Source of the DNA: Paracoccus zhejiangensis
GTDB taxonomy: Bacteria; Pseudomonadota; Alphaproteobacteria; Rhodobacterales; Rhodobacteraceae
DNA length: 64,000 nt
Reading direction: 5' to 3'
NCBI RefSeq assembly: GCF_002847445.1
Contig: NZ_CP025430.1
Location: 868,001 to 932,000, forward strand
In this document: positions 50,568 to 63,990 of the stretch, piece after piece
How positions within the stretch are numbered: position 1 is the first letter of the stretch
Layout: every line of letters begins with the position of its first letter
The notes under the pieces: generated by a model
The model's input: only the letters and a program-made list of their open reading frames with translations
Told to the model about the DNA's origin: nothing
Database searches by the model: none
Program-made: the position numbers and the translations under genes

Positions 50568-52142
50568 TTACGATTTCTGGAACATGGCGAGCATGCGCCG
50601 GGTGACCATGAAGCCACCGAAGATGTTGACCCCGGCCATCAGCACGGACAGCGCCGCGAGGATCAGCACCAGCCAGGAGCCCGAGCCGATCTGCATCAGC
50701 GCGCCCAGGATGATGATCGAGCTGATCGCGTTGGTGATCGCCATCAAGGGCGTGTGCAGCGAATGCGCGACGTTCCAGATCACCCGGAAGCCCACGAAAC
50801 AGGCCAGCACGAAGACGATGAAATGCGACATGAAGCTGGCCGGCGCGACGAGGCCGATGAGCAAGAGCAGCAGGCCGCCCCCGCCCAAGAGCATCAGCTG
50901 GCTGCGGGTCTCGGCCTTGAAGGCGGCGGCCTCGGCGGCGCGGCGCTCCTCGGGCGTCAGCTCCTTCTTCTTCTCCTTCGGCTTCTGCGCCGCGATGGCC
51001 GCGATCTTCGGCGGCGGCGGCGGGTAGGTGATGGCGTGGTCATGGGTCACCGTGGCGCCCCGGATCACGTCATCCTCCATGTTATGGGCGATGACCCCGT
51101 CCTTCTTCGGCGTCAGGTCGGCCATGAAATGGCGGATATTGTTGCCGTAAAGCTCGGAGGACTGCGCCCCCATGCGGCTGGGGAAATCGGTATAGCCGAT
51201 GATGACGACACCGTTCTCGGTCACGATGCGCTCATCCGGCACCGTCAGGTCGCAGTTGCCGCCGCGCTCGGCGGCCAGGTCGACAATGACCGAACCGGTC
51301 TTCATTGCCGCCACCATGTCGGCGGTCCAGAGCTTCGGCGCATCGCGGCCCGGGATCAGCGCCGTGGTGATGACGATGTCCATCTGCGGCGCCAGTTCGC
51401 GGAACCTGGCCAGCTGCGCCTCGCGGAACTCCGGGCTCGAGGGCGCGGCATAGCCACCCGTCGCGGCGCCGTCGGTCTGCGCCTCGGAGAAGTCGAGATA
51501 GACGAACTCGGCCCCCATCGACTCGATCTGCTCGGCCACTTCGGGCCGCACGTCGAAGGCATAGACCTGCGCGCCAAGCGACACGGCAGCCCCGATCGAG
51601 GCGAGGCCCGCGACCCCTGCCCCGACGACCAGCACCTTGGCCGGCGGCACCTTGCCCGCCGCCGTCACCTGCCCGGTGAAGAAGCGACCGAAATTGTTCG
51701 CCGCCTCGATCACCGCGCGGTAGCCGGCGATATTGGCCATCGAGCTCAGCGCATCCATCTTCTGCGCCCGGCTGATCCGCGGCACCATGTCCATGGCGAT
51801 GGCGGTGACGCCCTGGTCCTTGGCCTGTTCCAAGAGCGCGGCGCTTTGGGCCGGGTAGAAGAACGAGATGACCGTCTGGCCCTCGCGCATCTGCCCGATC
51901 TCGCCCTCGGACGGCGGACGCACCTTGGCCACCACATCCACCGCGCCGATCAGGTCAGCGGCCGAAGCCTCGACCGTCACGCCTGCGCGGCGGTAATCCT
52001 CGTCGCCGAAACCCGCAGCCTTCCCGGCCCCGGCCTCGACATATACCTCATGCCCCAGCTTCTGCAGATGCGCCGCAGACGACGGTGTCACCGCAACGCG
52101 CGCCTCGCCCTCCTGGGTCTCTCTCAAGGCACCAATCTTCAT
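50568..52142 (-). CDS. pntA: NAD(P) transhydrogenase alpha subunit PntA
   Basis: 524 residues, the full-length form with the NAD-binding domain (about 1-380) and the membrane part (about 420-520) in a single chain, unlike the split pntAA/pntAB of Rhodospirillum. Landmarks are [48 protein letters not shown] in the Rossmann fold and [10 protein letters not shown] charged Lys/Glu-rich linker ([15 protein letters not shown]) joins the parts. It heads the pntA-pntB operon. Confidence 0.97.
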   Translation of the reverse strand: MKIGALRETQEGEARVAVTPSSAAHLQKLGHEVYVEAGAGKAAGFGDEDYRRAGVTVEASAADLIGAVDVVAKVRPPSEGEIGQMREGQTVISFFYPAQSAALLEQAKDQGVTAIAMDMVPRISRAQKMDALSSMANIAGYRAVIEAANNFGRFFTGQVTAAGKVPPAKVLVVGAGVAGLASIGAAVSLGAQVYAFDVRPEVAEQIESMGAEFVYLDFSEAQTDGAATGGYAAPSSPEFREAQLARFRELAPQMDIVITTALIPGRDAPKLWTADMVAAMKTGSVIVDLAAERGGNCDLTVPDERIVTENGVVIIGYTDFPSRMGAQSSELYGNNIRHFMADLTPKKDGVIAHNMEDDVIRGATVTHDHAITYPPPPPKIAAIAAQKPKEKKKELTPEERRAAEAAAFKAETRSQLMLLGGGGLLLLLIGLVAPASFMSHFIVFVLACFVGFRVIWNVAHSLHTPLMAITNAISSIIILGALMQIGSGSWLVLILAALSVLMAGVNIFGGFMVTRRMLAMFQKS

Positions 52143-52330
52143 GATGACTCCCCCGATCTATTCGCAGTCGCAGCATCTGTAACATTGCGCAACAATCTTT
52201 CACAAGACCGTGCGTCCCGGTTCTTTTCAAAACCCTTATCAGCCTTTGGTCGATAGGCGGTCCGCCGCCTCGCCCGGAAGGTGGGGACATCAGGGCACGA
52301 GGCCCCTCTTCGTTGACCAGCCGCGCAGCA

Positions 52331-52361
52331 GAAAGCCGCGCAGGATGACCCTGCGCGGCTT
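52331..52361 (-). terminator. Terminator of the Ala-rich anchored protein gene
   Basis: AGCCGCGCAGG (52334-52344) pairs with CCTGCGCGGCT (52350-52360), an eleven-pair stem with a five-base loop, 30 bases after the stop on the minus strand. The T-run on the minus strand is short (TTTC), so strength is moderate. Confidence 0.65.
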
Positions 52362-52390
52362 CCGAAGATCGCCGATCGGCTGTGACCGGA

Positions 52391-53041
52391 TCAGTTGCTG
52401 GCGGGCGGAACCGCCGGCTCGGTGCCTTCCGCGGCCGGTTCGGCCGGGGCGGGCTCGGTCGCCGCCGGTTCCGTCGCAGCCGGTTCGGTTGCCGCAGGCT
52501 CGGGGGTCACGGCTTCTTCGACAGCAGTCGCTGCATCCTCGACCGCGCCCTCGACAGCGGTCGCGGCGTCGCTGGCGGCATCGCCAACGGCCGTTGCGGC
52601 GTCGGAGGCGGCTTCGCCTGCAGCATCAACGGCGGCGCCAGCCGCGTCGGTTGCGGCATCAGCGGCGGCCTCGGCCTCGGTCGCGGCAGCATCGGCAGCG
52701 GCTTCCGCATCGGCGGCAGCGTCTTCGGCTGCAGCCTCGGCATCGGCAGCGGCACCTTCCACGGCGGCTTCAGCATCGGCAGCGGCACCTTCGACCGCGG
52801 CTTCGGTCTCGGCGGCGGCTTCCTCGGTGGTCTGCTCGACCGCAGCCGCATCACCCTCGACGACCTCGTCGCCGGTCATGAAGCGCTGCAGCACGAAATA
52901 GGCCAGCGCCAGCGCCAGCAGGACGCCGATGATCAGCGGCAGCGGCGAGGCGCGGCGCTCGACCGGCTCGACATAGGTTTCATTGCGCTCGGCCGGGGTA
53001 TTGGCATCGTTGCGTTTGGGATCGTTGGGATCGTAGGTCAT
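52391..53041 (-). CDS. Ala/Glu-rich single-pass membrane protein of low complexity
   Basis: 216 residues from ATG 53041 (MTYDPNDPKRND). A short charged cytoplasmic N-terminus precedes one membrane segment (LPLIIGVLLALALAYFVLQRF). Beyond it, nearly 100 residues consist of Ala, Glu, Asp and Thr in imperfect 7- and 11-residue repeats (AAADAEAAVEG type). A tail of PAATE-type repeats follows, ending PPASN. This predicts a long helix or coiled coil reaching into the periplasm, then a Pro-rich, flexible end. No known domain is seen. The composition raises some doubt about function but the codon structure and terminator argue that it is real. Confidence 0.75.
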   Translation of the reverse strand: MTYDPNDPKRNDANTPAERNETYVEPVERRASPLPLIIGVLLALALAYFVLQRFMTGDEVVEGDAAAVEQTTEEAAAETEAAVEGAAADAEAAVEGAAADAEAAAEDAAADAEAAADAAATEAEAAADAATDAAGAAVDAAGEAASDAATAVGDAASDAATAVEGAVEDAATAVEEAVTPEPAATEPAATEPAATEPAPAEPAAEGTEPAVPPASN

Positions 53042-53219
53042 AATTGGCCTCCATTCACTCTGTTGAACTACCGGCCTTTTGAATGCCGGGCTCGGCAATG
53101 ATGCGCCATGCGGCCGCCCGGCGATCCTCGCCGCCTTGCGACCCGGCACTCAGCCGAATAACACTCCGATCACGGACAAGTTCCCGCAACGCAACATGTT
53201 TTTTGGCCCGAGGGTAGTG

Positions 53220-55790
53220 ATGACGCAGAAAAATGCCTTTCAGACGCAATATCTTGCCGATTATCGCCCCTACCCCTTCCGGTTGAACGAGACCCGGTTG
53301 CGCTTCCGGCTGAGCGATCACGCCACCGAGGTCGAGTCGGAACTGGACCTGACCCGCGAGGGCGACGGACCGCTGGTGCTGGACGGCGGGGCAGGCCTGA
53401 AGTTGCTGCGGCTGGCCATCGACGGGCGCGAGCTGGAACCCGGTGATTTCACCCGCGAGGGCGAGGTGCTGACCATCGCCGAGACCGCCCTGCCCGGCAC
53501 GAGCTTCACCTTCGAGGCCCATGTGCGCATCGATCCGGGTGCCAATACCACCTTCGAGGGGCTTTACCTCTCGGGCGGGATGTTCTGCACCCAATGCGAG
53601 GCCGAAGGGTTCCGGCACATCACCTTCTATCCCGACCGGCCCGACGTGATGGGGCCCTTCCGCGTCAGCATCGAGTCGACGAAATCGATCCTGCTGTCCA
53701 ACGGCAACCCGGTCAGCACCGCGCCGGGCCGGGCCGAATGGCACGATCCCTGGCCGAAACCGGCCTATCTCTTCGCGCTGGTCGCGGGCGACCTGGTGGC
53801 GATCAGCGACAGTTTCACCACGATGTCGGGGCGCGAGGTGGCGCTGAATGTCTGGGTCCGTCCGGGCGATCAGGACCGTGCTGGCTTTGCCATGGAATCG
53901 CTGATCAAGTCGATGAAATGGGACGAAGAGGTCTATGGCCGCGAATATGACCTCGACGTGTTCAACATCGTCGCGGTCGATGATTTCAACATGGGGGCGA
54001 TGGAAAACAAGGGGTTGAACATCTTCAACTCGAAACTGGTGCTGGCCTCGCCCGAGACCGCGACCGATGATGACTACAACCGCATCGAGGGCGTCATCGC
54101 GCATGAATATTTCCACAACTGGACCGGCAATCGCATCACCTGCCGCGACTGGTTCCAGCTGTGCCTGAAGGAAGGGCTGACGGTCTTCCGCGACCAGCAA
54201 TTCACCAGCGACATGCGCAGCGCGCCGGTGAAGCGGATCGAGGATGTGCAGACGCTGCGCGCCCGCCAGTTCCGCGAGGACCAGGGGCCGCTGGCCCATC
54301 CGGTGCGGCCCGATCACTACCAGGAGATCAACAATTTCTACACCGCGACCGTCTATGAAAAGGGCGCCGAGGTGATCGGGATGCTGAAGCGGCTGGTCGG
54401 CGATGACGGTTACAAGGCGGCGCTGGATCTCTATTTCGACCGCCATGACGGCGATGCGGCGACCATCGAGGACTGGCTGTCCGTCTTCGAGGACGCGACC
54501 GGCCGCGATCTCGCGCAGTTCAAGCGCTGGTACACCGATGCCGGCACGCCGCGCCTGCGGATGGACGAGGCGTGGGACGACGGCAAGCTGACGCTCAGCT
54601 TCACGCAAGTCACCCCGCCGACGCCGGGTCAGGACGACAAACCCCCGCGCGTCATCCCGATTGCCGTGGGGCTGATCGGTCCCAATGGCGACGAGGTGCG
54701 CCCGACCGAGGTGCTGGAGATGACCGAGGCGACGCAAAGCTTTGCCTTCGAGGGGCTGGGAGCAAGGCCCACGGTCTCGGTGCTGCGCGGCTTCTCGGCG
54801 CCGGTGGTTCTGGACCGCGATCTCGACGATGCCGGGCGGGCCTTTCTGCTGGCCCATGACACCGATCCTTTCGTGCGGTGGGAATCGGGTCGCGGGCTGG
54901 CGCTGACGGCACTGCAGGCCATGGCGCAGGGGGCGGAACCCGACCCCGCCTATATCGCCGCCATTGGCGAACTGGCAGGTGACGATGCAGTCGATCCGGC
55001 CTTCCGCGCCCTCTGCCTGCAGCTTCCGCCCGAGGACGAGGTGGCCGCGCGGCTCTCGGATGCGGGCATCGTGCCCGATCCCGATGCCATCCATGCCGCG
55101 CATCTGCGCCTCGCCCGTGCCGTGGCCGAGACGCATGAGGGGCTCCTGGACCGGCTTTACCGGCAGATGACGGTGCCGGGCGCCTATATCCCCGATGCCG
55201 AGGGCGCGGCGCGCCGGGCGCTGCGCAATGTGGCGCTGGCGCGGCTGTCGCTGCTCGACGGCGGCGCGCGGGCGGCGGCGCAGTTCGCTGACGCCGGCAA
55301 CATGACCGAACGCTTCGCCGCGCTGGCCGCGCTGATCCGCGCCGGCAAGGCCGAGGGCGCGCTGGTCGAGTTCCACGAGGAATTCGCCAGCAACAGGCTG
55401 GTCATGGACAAGTGGTACATGGTCCAGCCCGCCGCCGCCGATCCGTCGCAAGCGGCGGCGATTACGAGGAAGCTGTCAGAACGCGATGATTTCGATTGGA
55501 AAAACCCCAACCGCTTCCGCGCGCTTCTGGGCGGGCTCTCGGCCAACCATGCCGGTTTCCACGCGGCGGATGGCGCGGGCTATGACGTGACCGCCGACTG
55601 GCTGATCCGCATGGACGGCGCCAATCCGCAGATCGCCGCCCGCATGTCCTCGGCCTTCGAGACCTGGTGGCGCTATGACGCGGGCCGGCGCGAGAAATCG
55701 CTGGCGGCGCTGCAACGCATTGCCGATACCCCGCGTTTGTCCCGCAACACCTCGGAAATGGTGTCGCGGATGATGGCGGCAAAGGGCTGA
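53220..55790 (+). CDS. pepN: Aminopeptidase N (M1 zinc metallopeptidase)
   Basis: 856 residues from ATG 53220 (MTQKNAFQTQYLADYRPYPF); the frame upstream to 53079 has no support. The zinc site is HEYFH at 295-299 with the third ligand Glu318, and the GAMEN exopeptidase motif lies just before it (FNMGAMENKGLN). The length and the C-terminal helical domain (DUF3458-type) match the proteobacterial PepN class. It removes N-terminal residues from peptides in the cytoplasm. It is divergent from the Ala-rich gene and is followed 9 bases later by an acyltransferase gene. Confidence 0.97.
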   Translation: MTQKNAFQTQYLADYRPYPFRLNETRLRFRLSDHATEVESELDLTREGDGPLVLDGGAGLKLLRLAIDGRELEPGDFTREGEVLTIAETALPGTSFTFEAHVRIDPGANTTFEGLYLSGGMFCTQCEAEGFRHITFYPDRPDVMGPFRVSIESTKSILLSNGNPVSTAPGRAEWHDPWPKPAYLFALVAGDLVAISDSFTTMSGREVALNVWVRPGDQDRAGFAMESLIKSMKWDEEVYGREYDLDVFNIVAVDDFNMGAMENKGLNIFNSKLVLASPETATDDDYNRIEGVIAHEYFHNWTGNRITCRDWFQLCLKEGLTVFRDQQFTSDMRSAPVKRIEDVQTLRARQFREDQGPLAHPVRPDHYQEINNFYTATVYEKGAEVIGMLKRLVGDDGYKAALDLYFDRHDGDAATIEDWLSVFEDATGRDLAQFKRWYTDAGTPRLRMDEAWDDGKLTLSFTQVTPPTPGQDDKPPRVIPIAVGLIGPNGDEVRPTEVLEMTEATQSFAFEGLGARPTVSVLRGFSAPVVLDRDLDDAGRAFLLAHDTDPFVRWESGRGLALTALQAMAQGAEPDPAYIAAIGELAGDDAVDPAFRALCLQLPPEDEVAARLSDAGIVPDPDAIHAAHLRLARAVAETHEGLLDRLYRQMTVPGAYIPDAEGAARRALRNVALARLSLLDGGARAAAQFADAGNMTERFAALAALIRAGKAEGALVEFHEEFASNRLVMDKWYMVQPAAADPSQAAAITRKLSERDDFDWKNPNRFRALLGGLSANHAGFHAADGAGYDVTADWLIRMDGANPQIAARMSSAFETWWRYDAGRREKSLAALQRIADTPRLSRNTSEMVSRMMAAKG

Positions 55791-55799
55791 CGGCAGCGG

Positions 55800-56702
55800 A
55801 TGGACGCAAGGGAAGAGATGCAGGCCCGGATCGACCCGCTGATCGCCGAGCGGGCGCCGTGGTTCTATTCGGGCCGCCCGCATCACGCGCTGGCGCGCAG
55901 CGCGATGATGTGGCTGTTGCGCTATCCCGAGACGCTGCGGCTGGCGGCAGAGTTCCGCGACCTCCCGACGCCCGAGATCCTGCGCCGGATGCAGGCGCTG
56001 ATGGTGCGCGATGTGCAGGTGGCGGGAATGGAGCATCTGCCCGCCCGTGGCCCGGCGCTGATCGTGGCGAACCATCCGACCGGCATTGCCGACGGGCTGG
56101 TGCTGCACGCGCTGATCAGCCAACTGCGCGATGACCTGTTCATCTATGCCAATCACGACATGATCCGGGTGCTGCCCCAGACCGAGGAACTGATCGCCCC
56201 GGTCGAATGGCGGCTGGAAAAGCGCAGCCATGCCAAGACCCGCGCGACGATGGATTACACCCGTGCCGCGCTTGGTGCCGGGCGGATCGGGCTGATCTTC
56301 CCCTCGGGCCGGTTGGCGAAACGGCGCTGGCTGACCCTGCACGAGCGTCCGTGGATGGCCAGTGCGGCGATGATCGCGCGGAAGTTCGGTGTGCCGGTCA
56401 TCCCGCTGCGCATCCGCGCGCGGAATTCCGCCCTCTTCTATGCGCTGGACCGGATCCATGCCAGTCTGCGCGATGTGACCCTGTTCAACGAGGTGCTGAA
56501 CAAGGCCAGCCAGCCCTATCGCGTCACCATCGGTGCGCCGATCGATCCTGCGAGCCTGCCGCGCAGCAGCGACGAGGCGATTTCGGCGCTGCGCGATGCC
56601 GTGCTGGCTCTGCCCGCCCCCGGCCCTGATGCGCCGCGGCTGGCGCAGGGCAAGGGGGCGCTGCCCCCGCCGGCCTTCGGCCGCCTCCCCCGGGATATCT
56701 GA
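55800..56702 (+). CDS. Lysophospholipid acyltransferase family protein (PlsC-like)
   Basis: 300 residues. The acyltransferase fold shows in LIVANHPTGIADGLVLHALI, where NHPTG replaces the usual NHxxxxD core, and in GRIGLIFPSGRLAKRR and GVPVIPLRIRAR. It has no clear membrane span. It may acylate lysophosphatidate or a related lipid; members of this branch include glycerol-3-phosphate and ornithine-lipid acyltransferases. The last ~25 residues (GKGALPPPAFGRLPRDI) look unstructured. It starts 9 bases after pepN. Confidence 0.82.
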   Translation: MDAREEMQARIDPLIAERAPWFYSGRPHHALARSAMMWLLRYPETLRLAAEFRDLPTPEILRRMQALMVRDVQVAGMEHLPARGPALIVANHPTGIADGLVLHALISQLRDDLFIYANHDMIRVLPQTEELIAPVEWRLEKRSHAKTRATMDYTRAALGAGRIGLIFPSGRLAKRRWLTLHERPWMASAAMIARKFGVPVIPLRIRARNSALFYALDRIHASLRDVTLFNEVLNKASQPYRVTIGAPIDPASLPRSSDEAISALRDAVLALPAPGPDAPRLAQGKGALPPPAFGRLPRDI

Positions 56703-56720
56703 GCGACAGAGAAGCCGGCT

Positions 56721-58882
<2,162 letters not shown>

Positions 58883-59040
58883 TCAGCGCGGCGAATGCCG
58901 CAGGGGTTCAGCTTGGCGCAAGGCGTTGGGATAAGCCTTCTTCCGCCCGCATTCAAGATCGGGCCGCAGCTCACGGTTTCGTGAGCGTGACAGGCTTCGC
59001 CCGATTCCCTAGATCGGGGGCATCTCCACGAGGTTTTGCC

Positions 59041-59379
59041 ATGTCGCCTTTGACCTATGCCACGCTTTTCACCGCCATCACGCTCGAGGTGATCGGCACC
59101 AGCTTCCTGCAGCGCAGCGAGCAGTTCACCCGGCTGGTGCCGACGCTGATCACCGGGATCAGCTATGCCGCCTCGTTCTATTTCCTGTCGCTGGTGCTTC
59201 GCACCATGCCACTTGGCATCGCCTATGCGATCTGGAGCGGTCTTGGCATCGTGCTGGTCTCGTTGGCGGGGCTGGCGCTGTTTGGCCAGAAGCTGGACCT
59301 GCCGGCGATCATCGGGCTGGGGCTGATCATCGCCGGGGTGCTGGTGGTGAACCTGTTCTCGACCAGCGTCACCCACTGA
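59041..59379 (+). CDS. Small multidrug resistance (SMR) family transporter
   Basis: 112 residues from ATG 59041 (MSPLTYATLFTAITLEVIGT); the frame to 58981 is not needed. The SMR pattern of four membrane helices is complete. The essential glutamate is E16 in the first helix (LEVIGTSFLQRSEQFTR), and the YAIWSGLGIVLVSLAGLALFGQ helix is typical of the EmrE/QacE branch. It exports cationic drugs or quaternary ammonium compounds by proton antiport; guanidine export is also possible in this family. The gap upstream (58862-59040) holds a hairpin (GCTCACG/CGTGAGC, 58969-58986). Confidence 0.92.
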   Translation: MSPLTYATLFTAITLEVIGTSFLQRSEQFTRLVPTLITGISYAASFYFLSLVLRTMPLGIAYAIWSGLGIVLVSLAGLALFGQKLDLPAIIGLGLIIAGVLVVNLFSTSVTH

Positions 59380-59522
59380 GGCGCAACCGGCGGTGGTTCG
59401 GCACCGCGCCGACTCGCAGCGGTGTTTCGTCGCATGGGCATTTACACGCATTGCGCGGTCCGGAGGCGAGGCGCACCCTGTTGCGCAGGTGGTTTCAGCC
59501 ACCTGATAACAGGGGGTTTTTC

Positions 59523-60230
59523 ATGTCCAGCAAGGCAATTGCCGAGTTCATCGGCACGTTCATTCTGGTCTTCTTCGGTGTGGGGTCAGCGGTCCTGATG
59601 GGAGATCTGATCGGCTTCCAGGGCATCGCCTTCGCCTTCGGCCTGTCGATCGTCGCGGCGGCCTATGGTTTCGGGGTGATCTCGGGCGCACAGTTGAACC
59701 CGGCGGTCTCGCTTGGCTTCCTCGCCTCGGGGCGTCTGACCATGGGAGATTTCGTCACCTATTGCATCGCCCAGATCCTCGGTGCGATTGCCGGGGCGGC
59801 GGTCATCTATGTCATCGCCTCGGGCAAGGCCGATTATTCCATCGCCGCCAACGGCCTTGGCCAGAACGGCTTTGGCGAGGGGTACAATGGCGGCTACACG
59901 ATGATGTCGGCCTTCGTCTTCGAATTCGTCGCCACCTTCCTCTTCGTCACCGTCATCCTTGGCGCCACGCAAAGCGATGCGCCGGTGGGCTTCGGCGGGC
60001 TGGCCATCGGCCTGACGCTGACCGGCATCCACCTGGTCGGCATCGACGTGACCGGCGTGTCGGTGAACCCCGCGCGCTCGATCGGGCCGGCGATCTTTGC
60101 CGGGGGCGCGGCGCTGTCGCAGTTGTGGCTGTTCCTCCTCGCGCCGCTGGCCGGTGGTCTGCTGGCGGGGATGCTGCACGGCGCGGGCATCACCCGCTCA
60201 CCCCATGCGCAGCCAAAGGGCTTCCGCTGA
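59523..60230 (+). CDS. aqpZ: Aquaporin Z
   Basis: 235 residues from ATG 59523, preceded by AGGGGG. Six membrane segments and two NPA boxes are visible: SGAQLNPAVS (N59-A61) and VSVNPARS. The His and Arg of the narrow selectivity filter fit a water-specific channel (AqpZ). It has a longer loop after the first half (NGLGQNGFGEGYNGGYT) as in E. coli AqpZ. A perfect hairpin (CAGGTGG/CCACCTG, 59486-59505) lies in its leader 18 bases before the start. Confidence 0.95.
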   Translation: MSSKAIAEFIGTFILVFFGVGSAVLMGDLIGFQGIAFAFGLSIVAAAYGFGVISGAQLNPAVSLGFLASGRLTMGDFVTYCIAQILGAIAGAAVIYVIASGKADYSIAANGLGQNGFGEGYNGGYTMMSAFVFEFVATFLFVTVILGATQSDAPVGFGGLAIGLTLTGIHLVGIDVTGVSVNPARSIGPAIFAGGAALSQLWLFLLAPLAGGLLAGMLHGAGITRSPHAQPKGFR

Positions 60231-60324
60231 GACCCGTGAAACCGGGGCGCGCGTTCATGTTGATCGACGCGCGGCCCTTTTCCCCGCCGCCTTCTGCGCC
60301 TAGATGAAGGACAGGAGGCCCCTG

Positions 60325-61725
60325 ATGATCCAGTTCGACAACAGCTATGCCCGCCTGCCCGCCGGTTTCTTCACCCGCACCCCACCGACCCCGGTCCGCG
60401 AAGCGCGGCTGCTGGCGCTGAACGAGCCACTGGCCAAGCGCATGGGCCTCGACGCAAATTGGCTGGCCAGCGCGCAGGGCGTGGAGATGCTGGCCGGGAA
60501 TGACCTGCCCGAGGGTGCCGACCCGATCGCCATGGCCTATGCCGGCCACCAGTTCGGCGGCTTCGTGCCGCAGCTGGGCGATGGCCGCGCGGTTCTGCTG
60601 GGCGAGGTTGTGGCGCCCGACGGGCATCGGTTCGACATCCAGTTGAAGGGGTCGGGGCCGACGCCCTTCTCGCGCCGGGGCGATGGCCGTGCCTGGATGG
60701 GGCCGGTGCTGCGCGAATACCTGGTCAGCGAATTCATGGCGGCGATGGGCGTGCCCACCACCCGCTCGCTGGCCGCTGTCGCCACCGGCGAGACGGTGAT
60801 GCGCGAAGCCCCCCTGCCCGGCGCCGTCCTGACCCGCGTGGCCAGCAGTCACATCCGGGTCGGCACGTTCGAATATTTCGCCGTGCGCGGCAATATCGAG
60901 GCGCTGAAGGCGCTCAGCGATCATGCCATCGACCGCCATTACCCCCATGCCCATGGCCCGCTGACCCTGCTTGATGGCGTCATCGCCCGGCAGGCCGAGA
61001 CCATCGCGCAATGGATGGCGCTCGGTTTCATCCACGGGGTAATGAACACCGACAACATGGCGGTGTCGGGCGAGACCATCGATTACGGCCCCTGCGCCTT
61101 CATGGATGCCTATCATCCCGACAAGGTGTTTTCCTCGATCGACCAGATGGGCCGTTACCGCTGGTCGGAACAGCCGCAGATTGCGGTCTGGAACCTCGCG
61201 CAACTGGCCACCTGCCTGATCCCGCTGATGGGAGAGCGCGAGGCCGCCATCGAGGCCGCGACCCATTCGGTCCATGCCTTCCCGGCGCTCTACCAGGCGG
61301 CGTGGCTCAGGCGCTTCGGCGAAAAGCTGGGGATCAGCGCCACGCCCGAGGATCGCGGCCTGATCGAGCGCCTGCTGACGCTGATGGCCGAACAGGGCGC
61401 GGATTTCACCCGCGTTTTCGCCGGCCTTTCCGATGGCAGCGCGCGGGACGAGTTCACCGACCGCGCCGCTTTCGATGCCTGGGCGAAGGATTGGCAGGCC
61501 CTGCAGCCCGATGCACAGATCATGGCGCATGCGAACCCGCGCCGTGTTCCGCGCAACCATCGCATAGAACAGGCCATCACCGCCGCGGTCGCGGGCGATC
61601 TTGAGCCGTTCCAGCGCCTGTTTGACGCCGTCACCCATCCGCGCGAAGATCGCGAGGCGTGGCGCGATCTGTCCATCGCGCCCGAACCCGACGAGATTGT
61701 CAAACGGACCTTCTGCGGCACATGA
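60325..61725 (+). CDS. selO: Protein adenylyltransferase SelO
   Basis: 466 residues from ATG 60325 (MIQFDNSYARLPAGFF), preceded by ACAGGAGG. SelO is a pseudokinase-fold enzyme that AMPylates protein targets, including glutaredoxin-type redox proteins. Landmarks are AYAGHQFGGFVPQLGDGRAVLLGE (about 72-95), QLKGSGPTPFSRRGDGRA, and GVMNTDNMAVSGETIDYGPCAFMD. The C-terminus ends FCGT, with Cys where animal SelO has selenocysteine. The stop overlaps the next gene by ATGA. A grxD gene in the same window is a plausible target, on family grounds only. Confidence 0.95.
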   Translation: MIQFDNSYARLPAGFFTRTPPTPVREARLLALNEPLAKRMGLDANWLASAQGVEMLAGNDLPEGADPIAMAYAGHQFGGFVPQLGDGRAVLLGEVVAPDGHRFDIQLKGSGPTPFSRRGDGRAWMGPVLREYLVSEFMAAMGVPTTRSLAAVATGETVMREAPLPGAVLTRVASSHIRVGTFEYFAVRGNIEALKALSDHAIDRHYPHAHGPLTLLDGVIARQAETIAQWMALGFIHGVMNTDNMAVSGETIDYGPCAFMDAYHPDKVFSSIDQMGRYRWSEQPQIAVWNLAQLATCLIPLMGEREAAIEAATHSVHAFPALYQAAWLRRFGEKLGISATPEDRGLIERLLTLMAEQGADFTRVFAGLSDGSARDEFTDRAAFDAWAKDWQALQPDAQIMAHANPRRVPRNHRIEQAITAAVAGDLEPFQRLFDAVTHPREDREAWRDLSIAPEPDEIVKRTFCGT

Positions 61726-62408
61726 CCCTGCGGATCGCCAGCTATAACCTGCACAAATGCCGTGGCCTGACCGGCCCGCACGCGCCCGAGCGCAATCTGG
61801 CCGTGATCGCCGCGCTGAAGCCCGACATCATCGCGCTGCAGGAGGTCGATTTCCGCTATGGCGCCCGGCCCGAGGCGCTGCCGCGCCGGCTGATCGCCGA
61901 GACGACCGGGCTGGTGCCCGCCGATCTGACCGGCCGCACCGGCGAGAACTCCCTTGGCTGGCACGGCCAGACCATCCTGATGCGCCCCGACCTGGCCGAA
62001 CAGGCCGAGTTGCGCCGCCTGCCCCTGCCGGGGCTGGAGCCGCGCGGGGCGGTGGCGCTGCGGCTGCCCGGCCTCACCGTCATCGCCATGCACCTGGGGC
62101 TGGCGCGGTCCTCGCGCCGGGCGCAGCTGACCCGGATCGCGGCGCAGGCGGCGCGGATCGGCAATGGCTCGCTGGTGATGCTGGGCGATTTCAACGAATG
62201 GCGCGATGATCGCGGGCTGGAACCGCTGACCGGCTATCGTCTGATCGCGCCCGGCCCCTCCTATCCCGCGCCGGTGCCGCAGTTGCGGCTGGACCGGATG
62301 GCGCTCAGCAGCTGCATCACCCTGCATGGCATGGGCGTCTTTTCCGACGACCCGGCCCGGGCCGCATCGGATCACCTGCCGATCTGGGCGGATATCGAAC
62401 TGCCCTGA
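61722..62408 (+). CDS. Endonuclease/exonuclease/phosphatase (EEP) family protein
   Basis: 228 residues. The EEP superfamily fold is shown by IASYNLHKCRG at the N-terminus, DIIALQEVD with the metal-binding Glu, VIAMHLGLA, LGDFNEWRDD and the C-terminal SDHLPIWADIEL with the catalytic His. It hydrolyses phosphodiesters; substrate classes range from DNA to lipids, so nothing finer is said. No signal peptide is visible. The ATGA overlap with selO indicates coupled translation. Confidence 0.9.
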   Translation: MTLRIASYNLHKCRGLTGPHAPERNLAVIAALKPDIIALQEVDFRYGARPEALPRRLIAETTGLVPADLTGRTGENSLGWHGQTILMRPDLAEQAELRRLPLPGLEPRGAVALRLPGLTVIAMHLGLARSSRRAQLTRIAAQAARIGNGSLVMLGDFNEWRDDRGLEPLTGYRLIAPGPSYPAPVPQLRLDRMALSSCITLHGMGVFSDDPARAASDHLPIWADIELP

Positions 62409-62430
62409 AATTTGCGGCTTTCGCCTGTAA

Positions 62431-63756
<1,326 letters not shown>

Positions 63757-63770
63757 GCCGTCACCATCCC

Positions 63771-63801
63771 GGGCGCGGTGGCCAAAGCGGTTGCCGCGCC
63801 C
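63771..63801 (+). terminator. eno: Probable hairpin terminator after eno
   Basis: GGGCGCGG (63771-63778) pairs with CCGCGCCC (63794-63801). There is no T-run, so it may be a weak or Rho-assisted terminator, or an mRNA-stabilising hairpin. Confidence 0.45.
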
Positions 63802-63990
63802 CTGTCAGCGCTGACATTTTGCAGCATCGGCAAGGGCATGGCCCTTCATGCCGCTACGTCACCAAATTATTTGAAACTAGGTGTCACTGACCCCTCGACA
63901 GCGCGGTGACAGGCCCTAAAATCGCGCCTGTTCCAAGGTGGGTAACATAAGGGCGACACGCGCCCTCCCATCCCGACAGGAGGAAGTTTC

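Noticed and set aside
52395..52901. 168-codon Ala/Ser-rich plus-strand frame opposite the Ala-rich protein
   Set aside because: It is the complement of the GC-rich repeats; the minus-strand frame has the membrane helix, a good start and a terminator.
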